64,000 bases of DNA from WJKQ01 sp043810515 (GCA_043810515.1 JBDRNZ010000001.1:9205-73204), one strand, 5' to 3'; shown: positions 26,780 through 40,116, numbered from the stretch's first letter. Program-made: numbers and translations. Notes: a model not told the origin generated them from the sequence alone.

Positions 26780-27175
26780 CTAAATTATAAACAAATCTCC
26801 CGTGCTGTCTTCAAGTCTTTCTTTTGTGTTGCGGACTCTCTCAAGAAGATTCTGCATCTGGTACGTTTCGCTGAAGCCGGACTCAAAAAGATATTTTATT
26901 TCTTTTATCGCAAAAAGCAGATTTACAGCCTCAAGATCAGCCTTGCCGCGCTCAGGTTCGGGAAGATTGTCGTAAACCGCATGATTTATAAGGGTATCGG
27001 GTTTTAGTAGATCAATTTTCCCCTCATTTATCAGATTCATGACCATTTTCAGAAATTCACGATTTTTATCGCTCACGCCCTCTGGATTAGGAAGAGGGGT
27101 GTTGAGCGTCTCCTGTGTTTCAGGATCATGAAAGATCGCCTTTTGGGACTTTTCGTCTTTTGTTGAATTATTCAT
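26780..27175 (-). CDS. Hypothetical protein, upstream partner of the 160-residue protein
   Basis: This 131-residue soluble protein is unrecognised. The first 40 residues are polar and probably disordered (DPETQETLNTPLPNPEGVS). The remainder is helical (NREFLKMVMNLINEGKIDLL, DLEAVNLLFAIKEIKYLF, YQMQNLLERVRNTKERLED). It is divergent from ligA and 12 bp upstream of the next unknown gene. The paired arrangement suggests the products act together; no function is assigned. Confidence 0.7.
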   Translation of the reverse strand: MNNSTKDEKSQKAIFHDPETQETLNTPLPNPEGVSDKNREFLKMVMNLINEGKIDLLKPDTLINHAVYDNLPEPERGKADLEAVNLLFAIKEIKYLFESGFSETYQMQNLLERVRNTKERLEDSTGDLFII

Positions 27176-27222
27176 GGTATGCTTGAATTAATCCCTAAAT
27201 TATAGCAAAATTAGGCATATAA

Positions 27223-30806
<3,584 letters not shown>

Positions 30807-30859
30807 GACAAATTTCTTAAGGGTTCCAATACTAACACGACTGTCGGGTGTCGAAAAGT

Positions 30860-31951
30860 TTATTTTGTTCTGCGGATTTTTGCTTTTATTTTTTTTTCGA
30901 ATATTTCCGGCGAAAAATTTCTCGAATGTCTGCGGATTGTGTGGGGTTTATAAAATTTTTCATTGTATAACAGGCGAGCCAGGCCGTCTTCCATCGATTC
31001 AACCGTATTTTCAAAGAAGAACTCACCGGTTTTTCCGGAAATCAGACTCTCGGTGACGCCGCCCCTGCCATATGCCAGAACTGGCTTGCCGCAGGCCATA
31101 GCCTCGACAGGTGTTATTCCGAAATCATCTTCTCCCGGAAAAATAAATGCACGGCAATTCTGCATATATTCGCTGACGGTTTCATCATCTTTAAATCCAA
31201 GAAAATCTATGTTGTCACCGGCAATGCTTTCAAGATAACGGCGGTGCGGACCGTCGCCTATAATCACAAGCCTGCGACCGAGCTTATTAAAAAGAGCTAC
31301 CGCAAGTTCAATTTTTTTGTACGGAGTTAAGGTCGACACGATCAAAAAATAATTGGAATTTTTTTCGCTTAATTTAAACCTGTCGACGGAAACGGGAGGA
31401 TAAATCACTTCGCTGTCCTTGCGGTAATATTTTTTCAGCCGTTTCTGAACATTTCTGGAATTTGCAATATAGGCCGTCGGCCTGTCGGAAGCTATATAAT
31501 CCCATTCCCGTAAATATTTCATAAGCGGCGCATAAAAAAGCATTTTAAGGCCGGTAATATTATTTTCTTCGCGATACTCGTTTACCCAGTCCCAGGCATA
31601 TCTCATGGGGGAATGACAATAACAGATATGTTTCGTCTCGAGCGGAACTAAAATTCCATGTCCAAAAGCCGTACTTGAACTTATAACAAGGTCATATCCT
31701 TCGAAATCAAATTCTTCAATTGCTCTTGGTAATTTTTTTACGAAATACCTGGATCTGCCTTTTGAAAGCTCAAAATATTTTTGCAGAGAGGATGTTTTTA
31801 TGCGTTCTTTCGGAAAAACCTTCCCGACATTTTCCTCGTCATAAAACATGGTATATATGGGGGCGTCTTTGTACATGTCTGACAGAGCCTTAAGAACACG
31901 CTCCGCTCCGCCTAGCTTGGTGAGAAAATCATGTACAAGTGCAATTTTCAT
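30860..31951 (-). CDS. Glycosyltransferase family 4
   Basis: A 363-residue GT-B-fold sugar transferase for a surface glycan or glycolipid. I chose the ATG at 31951 because the mature family start is MKIALVHDFLTKLGGAERV, with the GGAE donor-side loop; an upstream in-frame ATG adds eight residues. The C-terminal half has FLIVSTLTPYKKIELAVALFN, GDGPHRRYLE, FIFPGEDDFGITPVEAMACGKPVLAYGRGG, the EX7E retaining motif of family 4. An intrinsic terminator lies immediately upstream, so it needs read-through or its own start. A second GT4 gene is 2.3 kb away. Confidence 0.9.
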   Translation of the reverse strand: MKIALVHDFLTKLGGAERVLKALSDMYKDAPIYTMFYDEENVGKVFPKERIKTSSLQKYFELSKGRSRYFVKKLPRAIEEFDFEGYDLVISSSTAFGHGILVPLETKHICYCHSPMRYAWDWVNEYREENNITGLKMLFYAPLMKYLREWDYIASDRPTAYIANSRNVQKRLKKYYRKDSEVIYPPVSVDRFKLSEKNSNYFLIVSTLTPYKKIELAVALFNKLGRRLVIIGDGPHRRYLESIAGDNIDFLGFKDDETVSEYMQNCRAFIFPGEDDFGITPVEAMACGKPVLAYGRGGVTESLISGKTGEFFFENTVESMEDGLARLLYNEKFYKPHTIRRHSRNFSPEIFEKKIKAKIRRTK

Positions 31952-31961
31952 GGGAAAAATA

Positions 31962-31987
31962 AAGGGCGGCACATTAGTGCCGCCCTT
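31962..31987 (-). terminator. Intrinsic terminator of the acidic lipoprotein gene
   Basis: AAGGGCGGCAC (31962-31972) and GTGCCGCCCTT (31977-31987) form an 11-bp perfect stem with a 4-nt loop. On the minus strand it is followed by TATTTTT. It ends 11 bp before the glycosyltransferase ATG. Confidence 0.85.
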
Positions 31988-32008
31988 ACTCTAAACAATT
32001 TTGCTTCC

Positions 32009-32470
32009 TTATTCAACAACTTCTTCAGTTGCCTCGGTAGCTTCAGGCTGTTCAACATCGCCTGTGTCTTCAGTAGCCTCGACATCCTCAGCCCCTTCCA
32101 CATCTTCAACTGCCTCAACATCTCCCTCCAGATTAAGATCATCTCCCATTCCTTCAACGGCCTTCATGAAATCACCCGCACATTCATTAAGAGCACCTTC
32201 AATAGCTGCGCTTACGTCAACATCATCCTGATATTTTTCAGTCAACGCCTGCATTGCAGCATCATCGTCAGCATCAAATCCATAGTCTCTGTATATCTTC
32301 TTTGCCTGTTCCTCCAGAGCCGGATCAAAAATATTATCAGACTGAAAAACCAGACAGGTCGCCTCAATAGTGGCGTCTATAAATCTGTCTTTCTCGCTTC
32401 CGGTGGCTTTGCTGCAGCCGAACAGGAAAAGAGAGGAAATAACAAGAATGCTTGTGATAAACTTTTTCAT
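32009..32470 (-). CDS. Lipoprotein with acidic C-terminal tail
   Basis: The 153-residue product has a lipoprotein signal peptide with lipobox LFGC (Cys at 19). A helical domain of about 85 residues follows with two Cys (ATCLVF and NECAGDF) that could form a disulfide. From about 108 it is a repetitive Glu/Val/Ala/Asp/Thr tail (VEDVEGAEDVEATED). No family is recognised. Promoter and terminator are both visible, so it is a single-gene unit. Confidence 0.8.
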   Translation of the reverse strand: MKKFITSILVISSLFLFGCSKATGSEKDRFIDATIEATCLVFQSDNIFDPALEEQAKKIYRDYGFDADDDAAMQALTEKYQDDVDVSAAIEGALNECAGDFMKAVEGMGDDLNLEGDVEAVEDVEGAEDVEATEDTGDVEQPEATEATEEVVE

Positions 32471-32502
32471 GGTAAATGAGTTAAATGATAAGCATTAGGG
32501 CT

Positions 32503-32530
32503 ATTATATATTTTTAAGCAGCTCTGTCAA
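32503..32530 (-). promoter_or_regulatory. Consensus sigma70 promoter of the acidic lipoprotein gene
   Basis: On the minus strand TTGACA (32530-32525), 16 bp, TATAAT (32508-32503). It is embedded in the last codons of polX and lies 33 bp before the lipoprotein ATG. Confidence 0.8.
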
Positions 32531-34234
32531 ACTCTTGGTGTTTATAACATCGTTTTTTTCAAGCCAGCCGCGCCGAGCTACTCCGATGCCGTATTCCATA
32601 AAACTTTGCTGGTCTATCGTATGCGCGTCGGTCGCTATAGAAAACTTTGCGCCTCTGTCTTTCGCGATTTTTACATATCTGTCCAGCAGATCCAGCCTCA
32701 GCGGATTTGAATTGATCTCAATAACCACATTGTTTGCAACGCACGCGTCAATCACCTTATTTACATCAAATTCCATAGAAGGCCGCCTGTTTATAAGTCT
32801 TCCGGTCGGATGCGCCAGAATAGTGGAATAAGGATTTTCTATCGCGGCAATAAGTCTTTTTGTCTGCTCCTTTTCGGACAGCCGGTGATACAGATGCGCG
32901 GCAATAATGACCAGATCAAGCTCCTTAAGAACATCATCCTCAAAATCGAGCGACCCGTCTTTCAAAATATCAACTTCCGAGGCTTTCAGGATCCGGATTT
33001 TTCCTTTGAATTTTTTGTTCAGAGCGTCGACCTCACGCCATTGTTTTTTTATATCTTTTTTTCCCATTCCTCCGGTCACGCCCATGACAGACGAATGATC
33101 AGCAATCGCGAAATATTCATATCCTTTATCCATAAATCCATGAGCCATTTCCTCAATTGTGTACTTGCCGTCGCTGTAAATACTGTGTGTGTGCAGATCG
33201 CCTCTTATATCTTTAAGTTCGATAAATTTCGGGAATTTTTTATGTTTGAGCCCGTACTCTATTTCACCTTCATCCCTTCTGATTTCAGGAATGATGTATG
33301 GAAGTCCGACGGCTTTAAAAACCTCTTCCTCAGTTTTTCCGGCAATTGTTTTTTTGCCTTTAAAGACACCGTATTCGCTCACTTTCAGGCCTTTCTTTTT
33401 CGCCATGTCACGTACCCTGATATTGTGAGCCTTGTTTCCGGTGAAATAATGCAGCGCCGCGCCGAAATTGTCGTCATCGACAACTCTTAAGTCCACGTGC
33501 ATGCCGCTCTCAAGAAGAATCGTTGATTTTGTGTCCCCGAGTGCCATGATACTGATAGCGTCATCGTATTTGACAAAATATTTCATCACTTTTTCTCCGC
33601 TTTTCTCCGGATCTTTGACCGTTATAAGAATATCAATGTCTCCGATTGTCTCTTTTTGTCTCCTCAGACTTCCGGCATATTGAATATGTCTGACATCTGG
33701 ACATTTTTTCATGTAATCGATAATGCGCAGAGCTTCCTGTTTTGCCTCGCTGATGAGCCTGCGTTCAATTGGAAATTTTGAAAACTCCTCAATCGCTTTC
33801 AGAATTTCCTGCTCGCTTTTCTCGCCCATACTTTCAAGCTTCTGAATTTTGTGCGCCTGCGCGGCGGCCTTTAATTCTTTGATGCTTTTAATTTTCAGTT
33901 TTGAATAGAGAAGTTTGACTTTTTTCGGTCCGAGCCCGCGAATATTAAGCATGTCCAAAAGGCCGGACGGAAAACCCTTTTTAAGTCTTTCGTGTTCTTT
34001 GCAGGAGCCGGTTTGGACAAGCTCCACTATTTTTTTTGCAAGATGCTCTCCGATTCCCGGAATTTTGGGAAGATCGCGCGGATTTTTGTCCACAACAACT
34101 CTCAGATCCGTAGGAAGATTGTAAATATTCAAAGCAGCTTTTTTGTATGCGTTCACTCGAAAAAAATCAGCACCTTTTATTTCGAGAATATCACCCATCT
34201 CCTCAAAAACCCTGGCTATTGCTTTATTGTCCAT
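32504..34234 (-). CDS. polX: PolX-family DNA polymerase with PHP domain
   Basis: A family X repair polymerase of 576 residues. The N-terminal helix-hairpin-helix region (PKIPGIGEHLAKKI, NIRGLGPKKVKLLY) precedes the nucleotidyltransferase palm with GDIDILIT and HVDLRVV (catalytic Asp residues). The C-terminal PHP phosphoesterase domain from about 335 has GDLHTHSIYSDGKYT, DHSS, ASEVDIL, HP and DAH motifs, giving 3'-5' exonuclease or related activity in characterised bacterial PolX. The start overlaps the end of the glycosyltransferase gene by 19 bp. Confidence 0.95.
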   Translation of the reverse strand: MDNKAIARVFEEMGDILEIKGADFFRVNAYKKAALNIYNLPTDLRVVVDKNPRDLPKIPGIGEHLAKKIVELVQTGSCKEHERLKKGFPSGLLDMLNIRGLGPKKVKLLYSKLKIKSIKELKAAAQAHKIQKLESMGEKSEQEILKAIEEFSKFPIERRLISEAKQEALRIIDYMKKCPDVRHIQYAGSLRRQKETIGDIDILITVKDPEKSGEKVMKYFVKYDDAISIMALGDTKSTILLESGMHVDLRVVDDDNFGAALHYFTGNKAHNIRVRDMAKKKGLKVSEYGVFKGKKTIAGKTEEEVFKAVGLPYIIPEIRRDEGEIEYGLKHKKFPKFIELKDIRGDLHTHSIYSDGKYTIEEMAHGFMDKGYEYFAIADHSSVMGVTGGMGKKDIKKQWREVDALNKKFKGKIRILKASEVDILKDGSLDFEDDVLKELDLVIIAAHLYHRLSEKEQTKRLIAAIENPYSTILAHPTGRLINRRPSMEFDVNKVIDACVANNVVIEINSNPLRLDLLDRYVKIAKDRGAKFSIATDAHTIDQQSFMEYGIGVARRGWLEKNDVINTKSLTELLKNI

Positions 34235-35328
34235 AATGTCTTTTTAGCGGCATCTTTCCACGAAAACAATTTTAACCTTTCTTGCCCCAGCTTAACAAGG
34301 TTTTCAACATATTCGTCATCGGCAACAATTCTTTCAATGCCAAGAGAAATCGCTTCAACATCATACGGATCAACATAATACGCCGCGTCCCCGGCGACTT
34401 CCGGCAGACATGAAACGTGTGACGTCAAAACGGGTTTCTTGTAATAAAACGCTTCAAATATCGGCAGGCCGAATCCTTCATAAAGTGACGGAAACAAAAA
34501 CCCCTTGCAGTGCGCGTACAAAGCGGCCTTTTCCGCTTCGGTCACATATCCGGGCATAATAACTTTGTCCATAAGATCTAGATGTTTCACGACTTTCAGA
34601 AGCTGTTCAAATCCCACTCCGCGTTTACCCGCCAGAATAAGCCGGTATTCCGGGTATTTTTTGCTGAAATCTTTAAAAGCCTCAACCAGCCTCACAAGAT
34701 TTTTTTTGTTTTCAAGCCGCCCGATAAAAAAGAAGTATTTGGAACTTTTTATTATTTCAAAATATTTAAAAATATGAGAATTCTCAAATGCCCGCTCAAT
34801 TTCCGCATCCGTGATTTCCGGCGGCGAAAAGCCATGGGGGATCACGACGATTTTTTCTTCCGGACAGTCGTAAAATTTTTTAAGATCACGTTTTGTCGCT
34901 TTACTCGGCACGACAATTTTCCCCGCATGTTTTACGGCAAATTTCGTACTCCAGTCCAGATATTTATACTGAAAATATGAATACGATTTTTTTAAATGCC
35001 TGAACGCCACGTCATGAATAGTAATTACGCTTTTTTTCGGCAGCCGCAGCGGCAAAACATGCGATGGCACAAAAAGCACATCCGGCGGATTTTTTTTCAT
35101 TTCCCGGGAAAGTTTCCATATAGTCCACAGCCTCCTCGCCGGCAGAAACTTCACTTCAATTCCGTCTTTATGCTTAATTTTCAGGTGCTCCCGCGAATAA
35201 AGAACCACGCTGTCTTCTTTGTTTTTCGAAACAAGCTCCAGTAAATGATTTATTATATTAAAACTGTACCACTCCACTCCCGTGGCTTCTTTATGCGCAT
35301 ATCTGGATGCATCAATTCCAATAATCAT
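34216..35328 (-). CDS. Glycosyltransferase family 4
   Basis: A 370-residue GT-B sugar transferase. The N-terminus IGIDASRYAHKEATGVEWYSFNII fits mannosyl/rhamnosyl-type GT4 enzymes. The donor-binding half has FFFIGRLENKKNLVRLVEAF, LILAGKRGVG and FLFPSLYEGFGLPIFEAFYYKKPVLTSHVSCLPEVAG (EX7E). It lies between comF (12 bp upstream) and polX (19-bp overlap) on the same strand, so the three are probably one transcript although unrelated in role. Confidence 0.9.
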   Translation of the reverse strand: MIIGIDASRYAHKEATGVEWYSFNIINHLLELVSKNKEDSVVLYSREHLKIKHKDGIEVKFLPARRLWTIWKLSREMKKNPPDVLFVPSHVLPLRLPKKSVITIHDVAFRHLKKSYSYFQYKYLDWSTKFAVKHAGKIVVPSKATKRDLKKFYDCPEEKIVVIPHGFSPPEITDAEIERAFENSHIFKYFEIIKSSKYFFFIGRLENKKNLVRLVEAFKDFSKKYPEYRLILAGKRGVGFEQLLKVVKHLDLMDKVIMPGYVTEAEKAALYAHCKGFLFPSLYEGFGLPIFEAFYYKKPVLTSHVSCLPEVAGDAAYYVDPYDVEAISLGIERIVADDEYVENLVKLGQERLKLFSWKDAAKKTLWTIKQ

Positions 35329-35340
35329 GTTTTGATCTTA

Positions 35341-36066
35341 TCACCGCCCTCTTGCCAGAACAAGTCCGCACACATATCCGGCTCCGGCCTCTTTCAAAAC
35401 TTTGCCGCACTCATTCATAGTGCTTCCGGTAGTCGCGACATCGTCGATCAGCAGCACCACGCCGCTTTTCAAAATTTCCCCAAATCCTTCACAAATCCCG
35501 ACCGCTCCGCACAGATTTTTCATTCTTTCAGTTTTGTGCAGTTTAGCCTGATCCGCGTGATATTCATGCCTTTTTAGGCAATCGCACAGTCGCAGTTTCT
35601 CCGCCCCGCGCACGAGAATTTCAGCGAGCAGTTTCGTCTGGTTGAAGCCCCTGATTTTTAATTTTTTTTTGTGAATGGGAACAGGTACGACAAAAATTTT
35701 TCCCGACAGAGGCGGCAGAAGGCTTTGGAATTCGGAAAATCTATCCGCCATAATTTTTCCCAAAAAATCCTTAAGTTCCCTCGAAAATTTATATTTAAAT
35801 CTGACCATAAGTTTCTGAAAAAGTCCGCCCCGCCTATATTCCAGACACACCAACAGCTGATCAAAACAAAATTCTTCCGCGCACATCCCTGAGCAAAACC
35901 TCCCGTTCAGATTTATTTTTCTGCACGACGGACAAACCTGATATTTTAAAATCCGGATTTTCTTAAGACATTTTTCGCATATATGATCGCCTTCCGCCCC
36001 GCACCCGGCGCAAAATTTCGGAAAAACCAGATCCAGTAAAAATTTTTTAATTCCAATATTTCCCAT
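35341..36066 (-). CDS. comF: ComF-family phosphoribosyltransferase-like protein
   Basis: The 241-residue protein has an N-terminal zinc-ribbon (CAGCGAEGDHICEKCLKK, then CPSCRKI) and a C-terminal type I phosphoribosyltransferase fold with the PRPP loop VVLLIDDVATTGSTMNECG. ComF proteins are required for DNA uptake in naturally competent bacteria. Its presence is compatible with competence, but no comEC or pilus gene is in the window. Confidence 0.92.
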   Translation of the reverse strand: MGNIGIKKFLLDLVFPKFCAGCGAEGDHICEKCLKKIRILKYQVCPSCRKINLNGRFCSGMCAEEFCFDQLLVCLEYRRGGLFQKLMVRFKYKFSRELKDFLGKIMADRFSEFQSLLPPLSGKIFVVPVPIHKKKLKIRGFNQTKLLAEILVRGAEKLRLCDCLKRHEYHADQAKLHKTERMKNLCGAVGICEGFGEILKSGVVLLIDDVATTGSTMNECGKVLKEAGAGYVCGLVLARGR

Positions 36067-36089
36067 ACCATACCGATATCAGAAAAATT

Positions 36090-36116
36090 TTAAAAAAACC
36101 TAAAATTTTCCTAAAA
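36090..36116. repeat. 27-bp dispersed repeat, copy 1
   Basis: An A/T-rich block containing CCTAAAATTTTCCTAAAA. It matches the reverse complement of 47163-47189 at 26 of 27 positions. It lies between comF (-) and mntP (+). Confidence 0.6.
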
Positions 36117-36181
36117 TCATCTTGGAAAATCTCCGGAATTGTAAAAACAAATCCGATTTGCTAGATTGGCAACACGATTAT

Positions 36182-36739
36182 ATGTCTCATATATACCTGA
36201 TTTTAATAGCAGTAGGCTTGTCCATCGATTCTTTTGCGGTGTCGATAAGCTGTGGCGTGCGAACGAAAAATTTACGCTTTGGGAATATTACAAAGACGGC
36301 TTTAATTTTTGGAATTTTTCAGGGAATCATGCCGGTAATCGGCTGGCTGACCGGCAATGGCCTTAAAAGCATAATCACCGGAATCGATCACTGGATTGCA
36401 TTCTCATTGCTTTTGATTATAGGTTTGAAAATGATTTATCCCATGGGAAAACAATGCGAAGAAATAAAAGAAGATGTGTCTTTTAAAATTCCGACACTTC
36501 TCATCCTCGGATTGGCAACAAGCATCGATGCTCTGGCAGTCGGAATAAGCTTTGCGTTCCTTAAAACTCCCATTTTGCAACCAGCCCTGATTATCGCGGG
36601 CGTAACTGCCTTATTTTCAATAATAGGTCTGATAATCGGCAACAAAATAGGCCATTTTTTTGAAAAACATATCCAGATATTGGGTGGAATAGTTTTAATT
36701 GGAATCGGAATAAAAATTCTAATTGAACATTTAAGCTGA
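36182..36739 (+). CDS. mntP: Manganese efflux pump MntP
   Basis: A 185-residue membrane protein with six hydrophobic segments. The ATG at 36182 gives the family start with GLSIDSFAVSISCG in the first helix, and the repeated half carries LATSIDALAVGISFA; these paired Asp-containing motifs are typical of MntP. No Shine-Dalgarno is seen, and I found no recognisable manganese riboswitch in the 115-bp upstream gap, which instead holds a 27-bp dispersed repeat. The protein exports Mn(II) in characterised bacteria, and could relate to the Fe/Mn superoxide dismutase elsewhere in the window. Confidence 0.92.
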   Translation: MSHIYLILIAVGLSIDSFAVSISCGVRTKNLRFGNITKTALIFGIFQGIMPVIGWLTGNGLKSIITGIDHWIAFSLLLIIGLKMIYPMGKQCEEIKEDVSFKIPTLLILGLATSIDALAVGISFAFLKTPILQPALIIAGVTALFSIIGLIIGNKIGHFFEKHIQILGGIVLIGIGIKILIEHLS

Positions 36740-36808
36740 AAAAGCTCCTTGCAGCCGGACGGTTTTGTGTGTAGACTCTGCCGGATTCCATATTTTTAAT
36801 ATTTAGGA

Positions 36809-38617
36809 ATGGAAATCAGAAATATTGCCATAATAGCTCACGTCGACCACGGAAAAACAACTCTTGTCGATGCGCTTTTAAAAGCGGGCGGTGCGTTCAA
36901 AAATTACCAGCACGTAGAAGAACGCGTTATGGACAGCAACGATCTTGAAAAAGAACGCGGCATTACGATCTACGCGAAAAACGCGGCAATCACATACAAA
37001 GACACTAAAATCAACATAGTGGACACGCCCGGACACGCGGATTTTGGATCCGAGGTGGAACGCGTGCTTAGAACCGTTGACGCGACAATCTTGCTCGTCG
37101 ACGCGTTTGAAGGCCCGATGCCGCAGACAAAATTCGTCCTTAAAAAATCCCTCGAACTGGGTCTGAAAGTTCTTGTTGTAATAAACAAAATCGATCGTCC
37201 GATGTCCAGGCCGGACAAAGTTGTTGATATGGTTTTTGACCTTTTTGTGACGCTTGGCGCGAGTGAACAGCAGCTTGATTTTCCATACATGTACACAATT
37301 GCCAAAGAGGGGATAGCCATAAAGAAATTAACGGATGAAAAGAAAGACATAACACCTCTTCTGGATTTTATTCTTGAAAATGTGAAGCCTGCGAACGGGG
37401 ATACGGATGCGGATTTTCGAATGCAGCCGGCCACTCTTAATTACGATAATTTTTTGGGAAGAATTGCTATTGGAAGAGTATATGAAGGAAAATTAAAAGC
37501 CGGACAAAATGTTTTTGTAATAAACCCGGATAACGAAAAACGCGCCGAAAAAATTACGAAAATTTTTACATTTCAGGGGCTTTTACGAATGGAAACCGCA
37601 GAAGCCGTCGCGGGAGACATTGTGGCTCTTGCCGGTATACCGGATATTTATGTCGGGGAAACGATCACGACCTCCGAAAAAGCTGAAGCCCTGCCTGCAA
37701 TTAAAATTGATCCGCCGGCTCTTGCAATGGAATTTATGGTGAACACATCGCCGTTTGCCGGACGCGAAGGTAAATACGTGACAAGCCGTCATATTCGCGC
37801 AAGACTGGAAAAGGAACTCGAAACAAACGTCGGCTTAAAAGTGGAGGAAACATCGTCGGGCGGAGAGTGCTTCAAGGTTTACGGCAGAGGCGAAATGCAT
37901 TTAACGGTATTAATTGAAAACATGAGACGTGAAGGCTTTGAACTTCAGGTTTCCCAGCCCAAAATCATCACGGAAAAAAGAGACGGCGAAATCTACGAAC
38001 CAATCGAATTCGCTGTCATAAACGTACCTGACGAAATGAGTGGACGCGTCATTGAGGCCTTGAATAAAAGACGCGGCGAAATGCAGAATATGAAGTCCGA
38101 AAACGGAAATACCACGCTCGAATTTGAAGTCCCGACACGCGGCCTTCTTGGCTTCCGGTCAACGTTTATCCTTCTCACGCACGGCGAAGGCACGCTTTAT
38201 CATTCATTTGATAGATTTGATAAATACAGAGGAGACATCGAAAAACGCGGCGTCGGATCCATGATATCTGGAGAAAACGGCTCAACAATGGCTTATTCCT
38301 TATGGAAACTTCAGGAAAGAGGCCCGTTGTTTGTTCATCCCGCGACGGAGGTTTATGAAGGAATGATTATTGGCGAACACAACCGCGGAAAAGACCTTAT
38401 TGTTAATCCGATAAAAAACAAACAGCTTACAAATGTCCGTGCCTCCGGCTCAGACGAAGCGCTTACCCTAAGCCCCATAACGAAAATGACGCTGGAAAAA
38501 GCTGTCGAATATATTCAGGATGACGAATTTGTTGAAATCACCCCGAAAAGCATCCGTCTCCGCAAAAAATTCCTCACGGAAAACGAAAGAAAAAGAAATC
38601 GCCGCGATGAAGATTAA
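36809..38617 (+). CDS. typA: Translational GTPase TypA/BipA
   Basis: A ribosome-associated elongation-factor-like GTPase involved in ribosome assembly and stress adaptation. The 602-residue protein has AHVDHGKTT (10-18), [15 protein letters not shown] (G3), NKIDRP (G4), domain II, the EF-G-like domains III and V ([41 protein letters not shown]) and the TypA-specific C-terminal domain ([27 protein letters not shown]). Length and architecture are standard. Confidence 0.97.
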   Translation: MEIRNIAIIAHVDHGKTTLVDALLKAGGAFKNYQHVEERVMDSNDLEKERGITIYAKNAAITYKDTKINIVDTPGHADFGSEVERVLRTVDATILLVDAFEGPMPQTKFVLKKSLELGLKVLVVINKIDRPMSRPDKVVDMVFDLFVTLGASEQQLDFPYMYTIAKEGIAIKKLTDEKKDITPLLDFILENVKPANGDTDADFRMQPATLNYDNFLGRIAIGRVYEGKLKAGQNVFVINPDNEKRAEKITKIFTFQGLLRMETAEAVAGDIVALAGIPDIYVGETITTSEKAEALPAIKIDPPALAMEFMVNTSPFAGREGKYVTSRHIRARLEKELETNVGLKVEETSSGGECFKVYGRGEMHLTVLIENMRREGFELQVSQPKIITEKRDGEIYEPIEFAVINVPDEMSGRVIEALNKRRGEMQNMKSENGNTTLEFEVPTRGLLGFRSTFILLTHGEGTLYHSFDRFDKYRGDIEKRGVGSMISGENGSTMAYSLWKLQERGPLFVHPATEVYEGMIIGEHNRGKDLIVNPIKNKQLTNVRASGSDEALTLSPITKMTLEKAVEYIQDDEFVEITPKSIRLRKKFLTENERKRNRRDED

Positions 38618-38628
38618 AAGCCGGCATA

Positions 38629-38657
38629 TTGACATACGGAAGGATTTATTGTAGAAT
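38629..38657 (+). promoter_or_regulatory. sigma70-type promoter of the DEAD-box helicase gene
   Basis: TTGACA (38629-38634), 17 bp, TAGAAT (38652-38657), 45 bp before the ATG at 38703. Confidence 0.7.
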
Positions 38658-38702
38658 AAGCGTTCTAGTCAAAGTCATCCTTTATTTTATTTCAAACTTA
38701 TC

Positions 38703-39923
38703 ATGACATTCGAAAATTTAAATATCATTCCCGAAATCCTTGATGCGGTCAAAAGGGAGAACTACACCGAACCCACTCCGATCCAGGAGCAAGCGATTCC
38801 GGCCGTTCTGGAGGGAAAAGACCTCATAGGATGCGCGCAGACGGGAACTGGAAAAACAGCGGCTTTTGCCATTCCAATTTTGCAAATCATTAAACAGAAA
38901 CAGGGTTTTACGCCTGGAAGAAGGATAATTCGCGCCCTGATCTTATCGCCGACCCGCGAACTCGCGATGCAGATTGGTGAAAGGTTTTCGGCTTACGGAA
39001 AATTCACCGGTTTGAGGCACGCTGTAATTTACGGCGGCGTTAGGCAGCATTCACAGGTGAGAAGTTTACGGGAGGGCGTGGACATTTTGATTGCAACTCC
39101 GGGCAGGCTGCTGGATTTGATGAATCAGAAATTTGTAAATCTCAGCCAGCTGAAAATATTAACGCTGGACGAGGCCGATCGGATGCTTGATATGGGATTT
39201 ATTCATGACGTGAAAAAAATAATTGCAAAAGTGCCCGTTGATCGCCAGACACTCTTTTTCTCGGCAACAATGCCAACCGCAATAGTGGAGCTTAGCCGTA
39301 GCATTCTGAAAGATCCGGTAAAAGTTTCGGTTTCGCCGGTCAATCCTTCCGCTGAGAATGTTACTCAGGAATTATATTATGTGGAAAAAGGGGATAAGGG
39401 CGCGCTTTTGATTCATATATTGCAAAAAAAATCGGTTTCCTCAGCTCTGGTTTTTACACGCACCAAGCATGGAGCGGACAAAGTCGCAAAAAAAATAAAA
39501 ATGTCCGGAATCGCCTCCGAAGCCATTCATGGAAATAAATCGCAAAACGCCAGACAAAGAGCGCTCTCGAATTTCAAAACCGGAAAAACCACAGTTCTCG
39601 TGGCCACGGACATTGCTTCAAGAGGAATTGATATAGACGATTTATCACATGTAATCAATTACGAAATTCCAAACGAACCGGAAACATATATTCATAGAAT
39701 CGGCAGAACCGGAAGAGCCGGAGCAAGCGGAATAGCTATCTCTTTCTGCGACCGCGAAGAACAATTTTTCATCAAAGACATAAACCGCCTCATCCTAAAA
39801 CCAATCCCGATTGTAGAGGATCACCCGTTCCGTATCACTGACCTGCGTCCACCCGAAAACTTTTCCCGAAAACCTTCAAATCAAAACGGCCGAAGACGCT
39901 TCCACCGAAACAGGAATAGATAA
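38703..39923 (+). CDS. DEAD-box RNA helicase (RhlE-like)
   Basis: An ATP-dependent RNA helicase for ribosome assembly or RNA decay. The 406-residue core contains the Q motif (PTPIQEQAIP), AQTGTGKT (45-52), PTRELA, TPGRLLD, DEADRMLDMGF, SAT, and in domain 2 VFTRTKHGADKV, ATDIASRGIDI and HRIGRTGRAG. A short basic tail rich in Arg/Asn (about 385-406) resembles RhlE-type proteins. Its own promoter precedes it. Confidence 0.95.
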   Translation: MTFENLNIIPEILDAVKRENYTEPTPIQEQAIPAVLEGKDLIGCAQTGTGKTAAFAIPILQIIKQKQGFTPGRRIIRALILSPTRELAMQIGERFSAYGKFTGLRHAVIYGGVRQHSQVRSLREGVDILIATPGRLLDLMNQKFVNLSQLKILTLDEADRMLDMGFIHDVKKIIAKVPVDRQTLFFSATMPTAIVELSRSILKDPVKVSVSPVNPSAENVTQELYYVEKGDKGALLIHILQKKSVSSALVFTRTKHGADKVAKKIKMSGIASEAIHGNKSQNARQRALSNFKTGKTTVLVATDIASRGIDIDDLSHVINYEIPNEPETYIHRIGRTGRAGASGIAISFCDREEQFFIKDINRLILKPIPIVEDHPFRITDLRPPENFSRKPSNQNGRRRFHRNRNR

Positions 39924-39930
39924 AAATCTC

Positions 39931-40007
39931 TGGTGGGCGATAGTGGATTCGAACCACTGACCTTCCGCAAGTCAAGCGGACACTCTAGCCAACTGAGCTA
40001 ATCGCCC
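39931..40007 (-). tRNA. tRNA-Val (anticodon GAC), with pyrimidine at position 37
   Basis: Read on the minus strand, acceptor GGGCGAT pairs with ATCGCCC, the D-arm is AGCTCAGTTGGCTAGAGT-like, and the T-arm is GTGGTTCGAATCCAC. The anticodon stem TCCGC/GCGGA closes loop TTGACTT, giving anticodon GAC. CCA is encoded at 39933-39931. The residue after the anticodon is T, whereas almost all tRNAs have a purine there. The gene is 8 bp from the end of the helicase gene. Confidence 0.85.
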
Positions 40008-40116
40008 ATATGTTTTAAGCTTAGACATTTTATAAACAATCGACGGAAATGTCTATAAATTCCTTGAAGTATCTGAATTATATGATTAAAATAGGCCTGT
40101 TATAAACAATTTTAAA

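Noticed and set aside
36067..36181. Manganese (yybP-ykoY) riboswitch before mntP
   Set aside because: The gap is only 115 bp and shows none of the conserved loop sequences.
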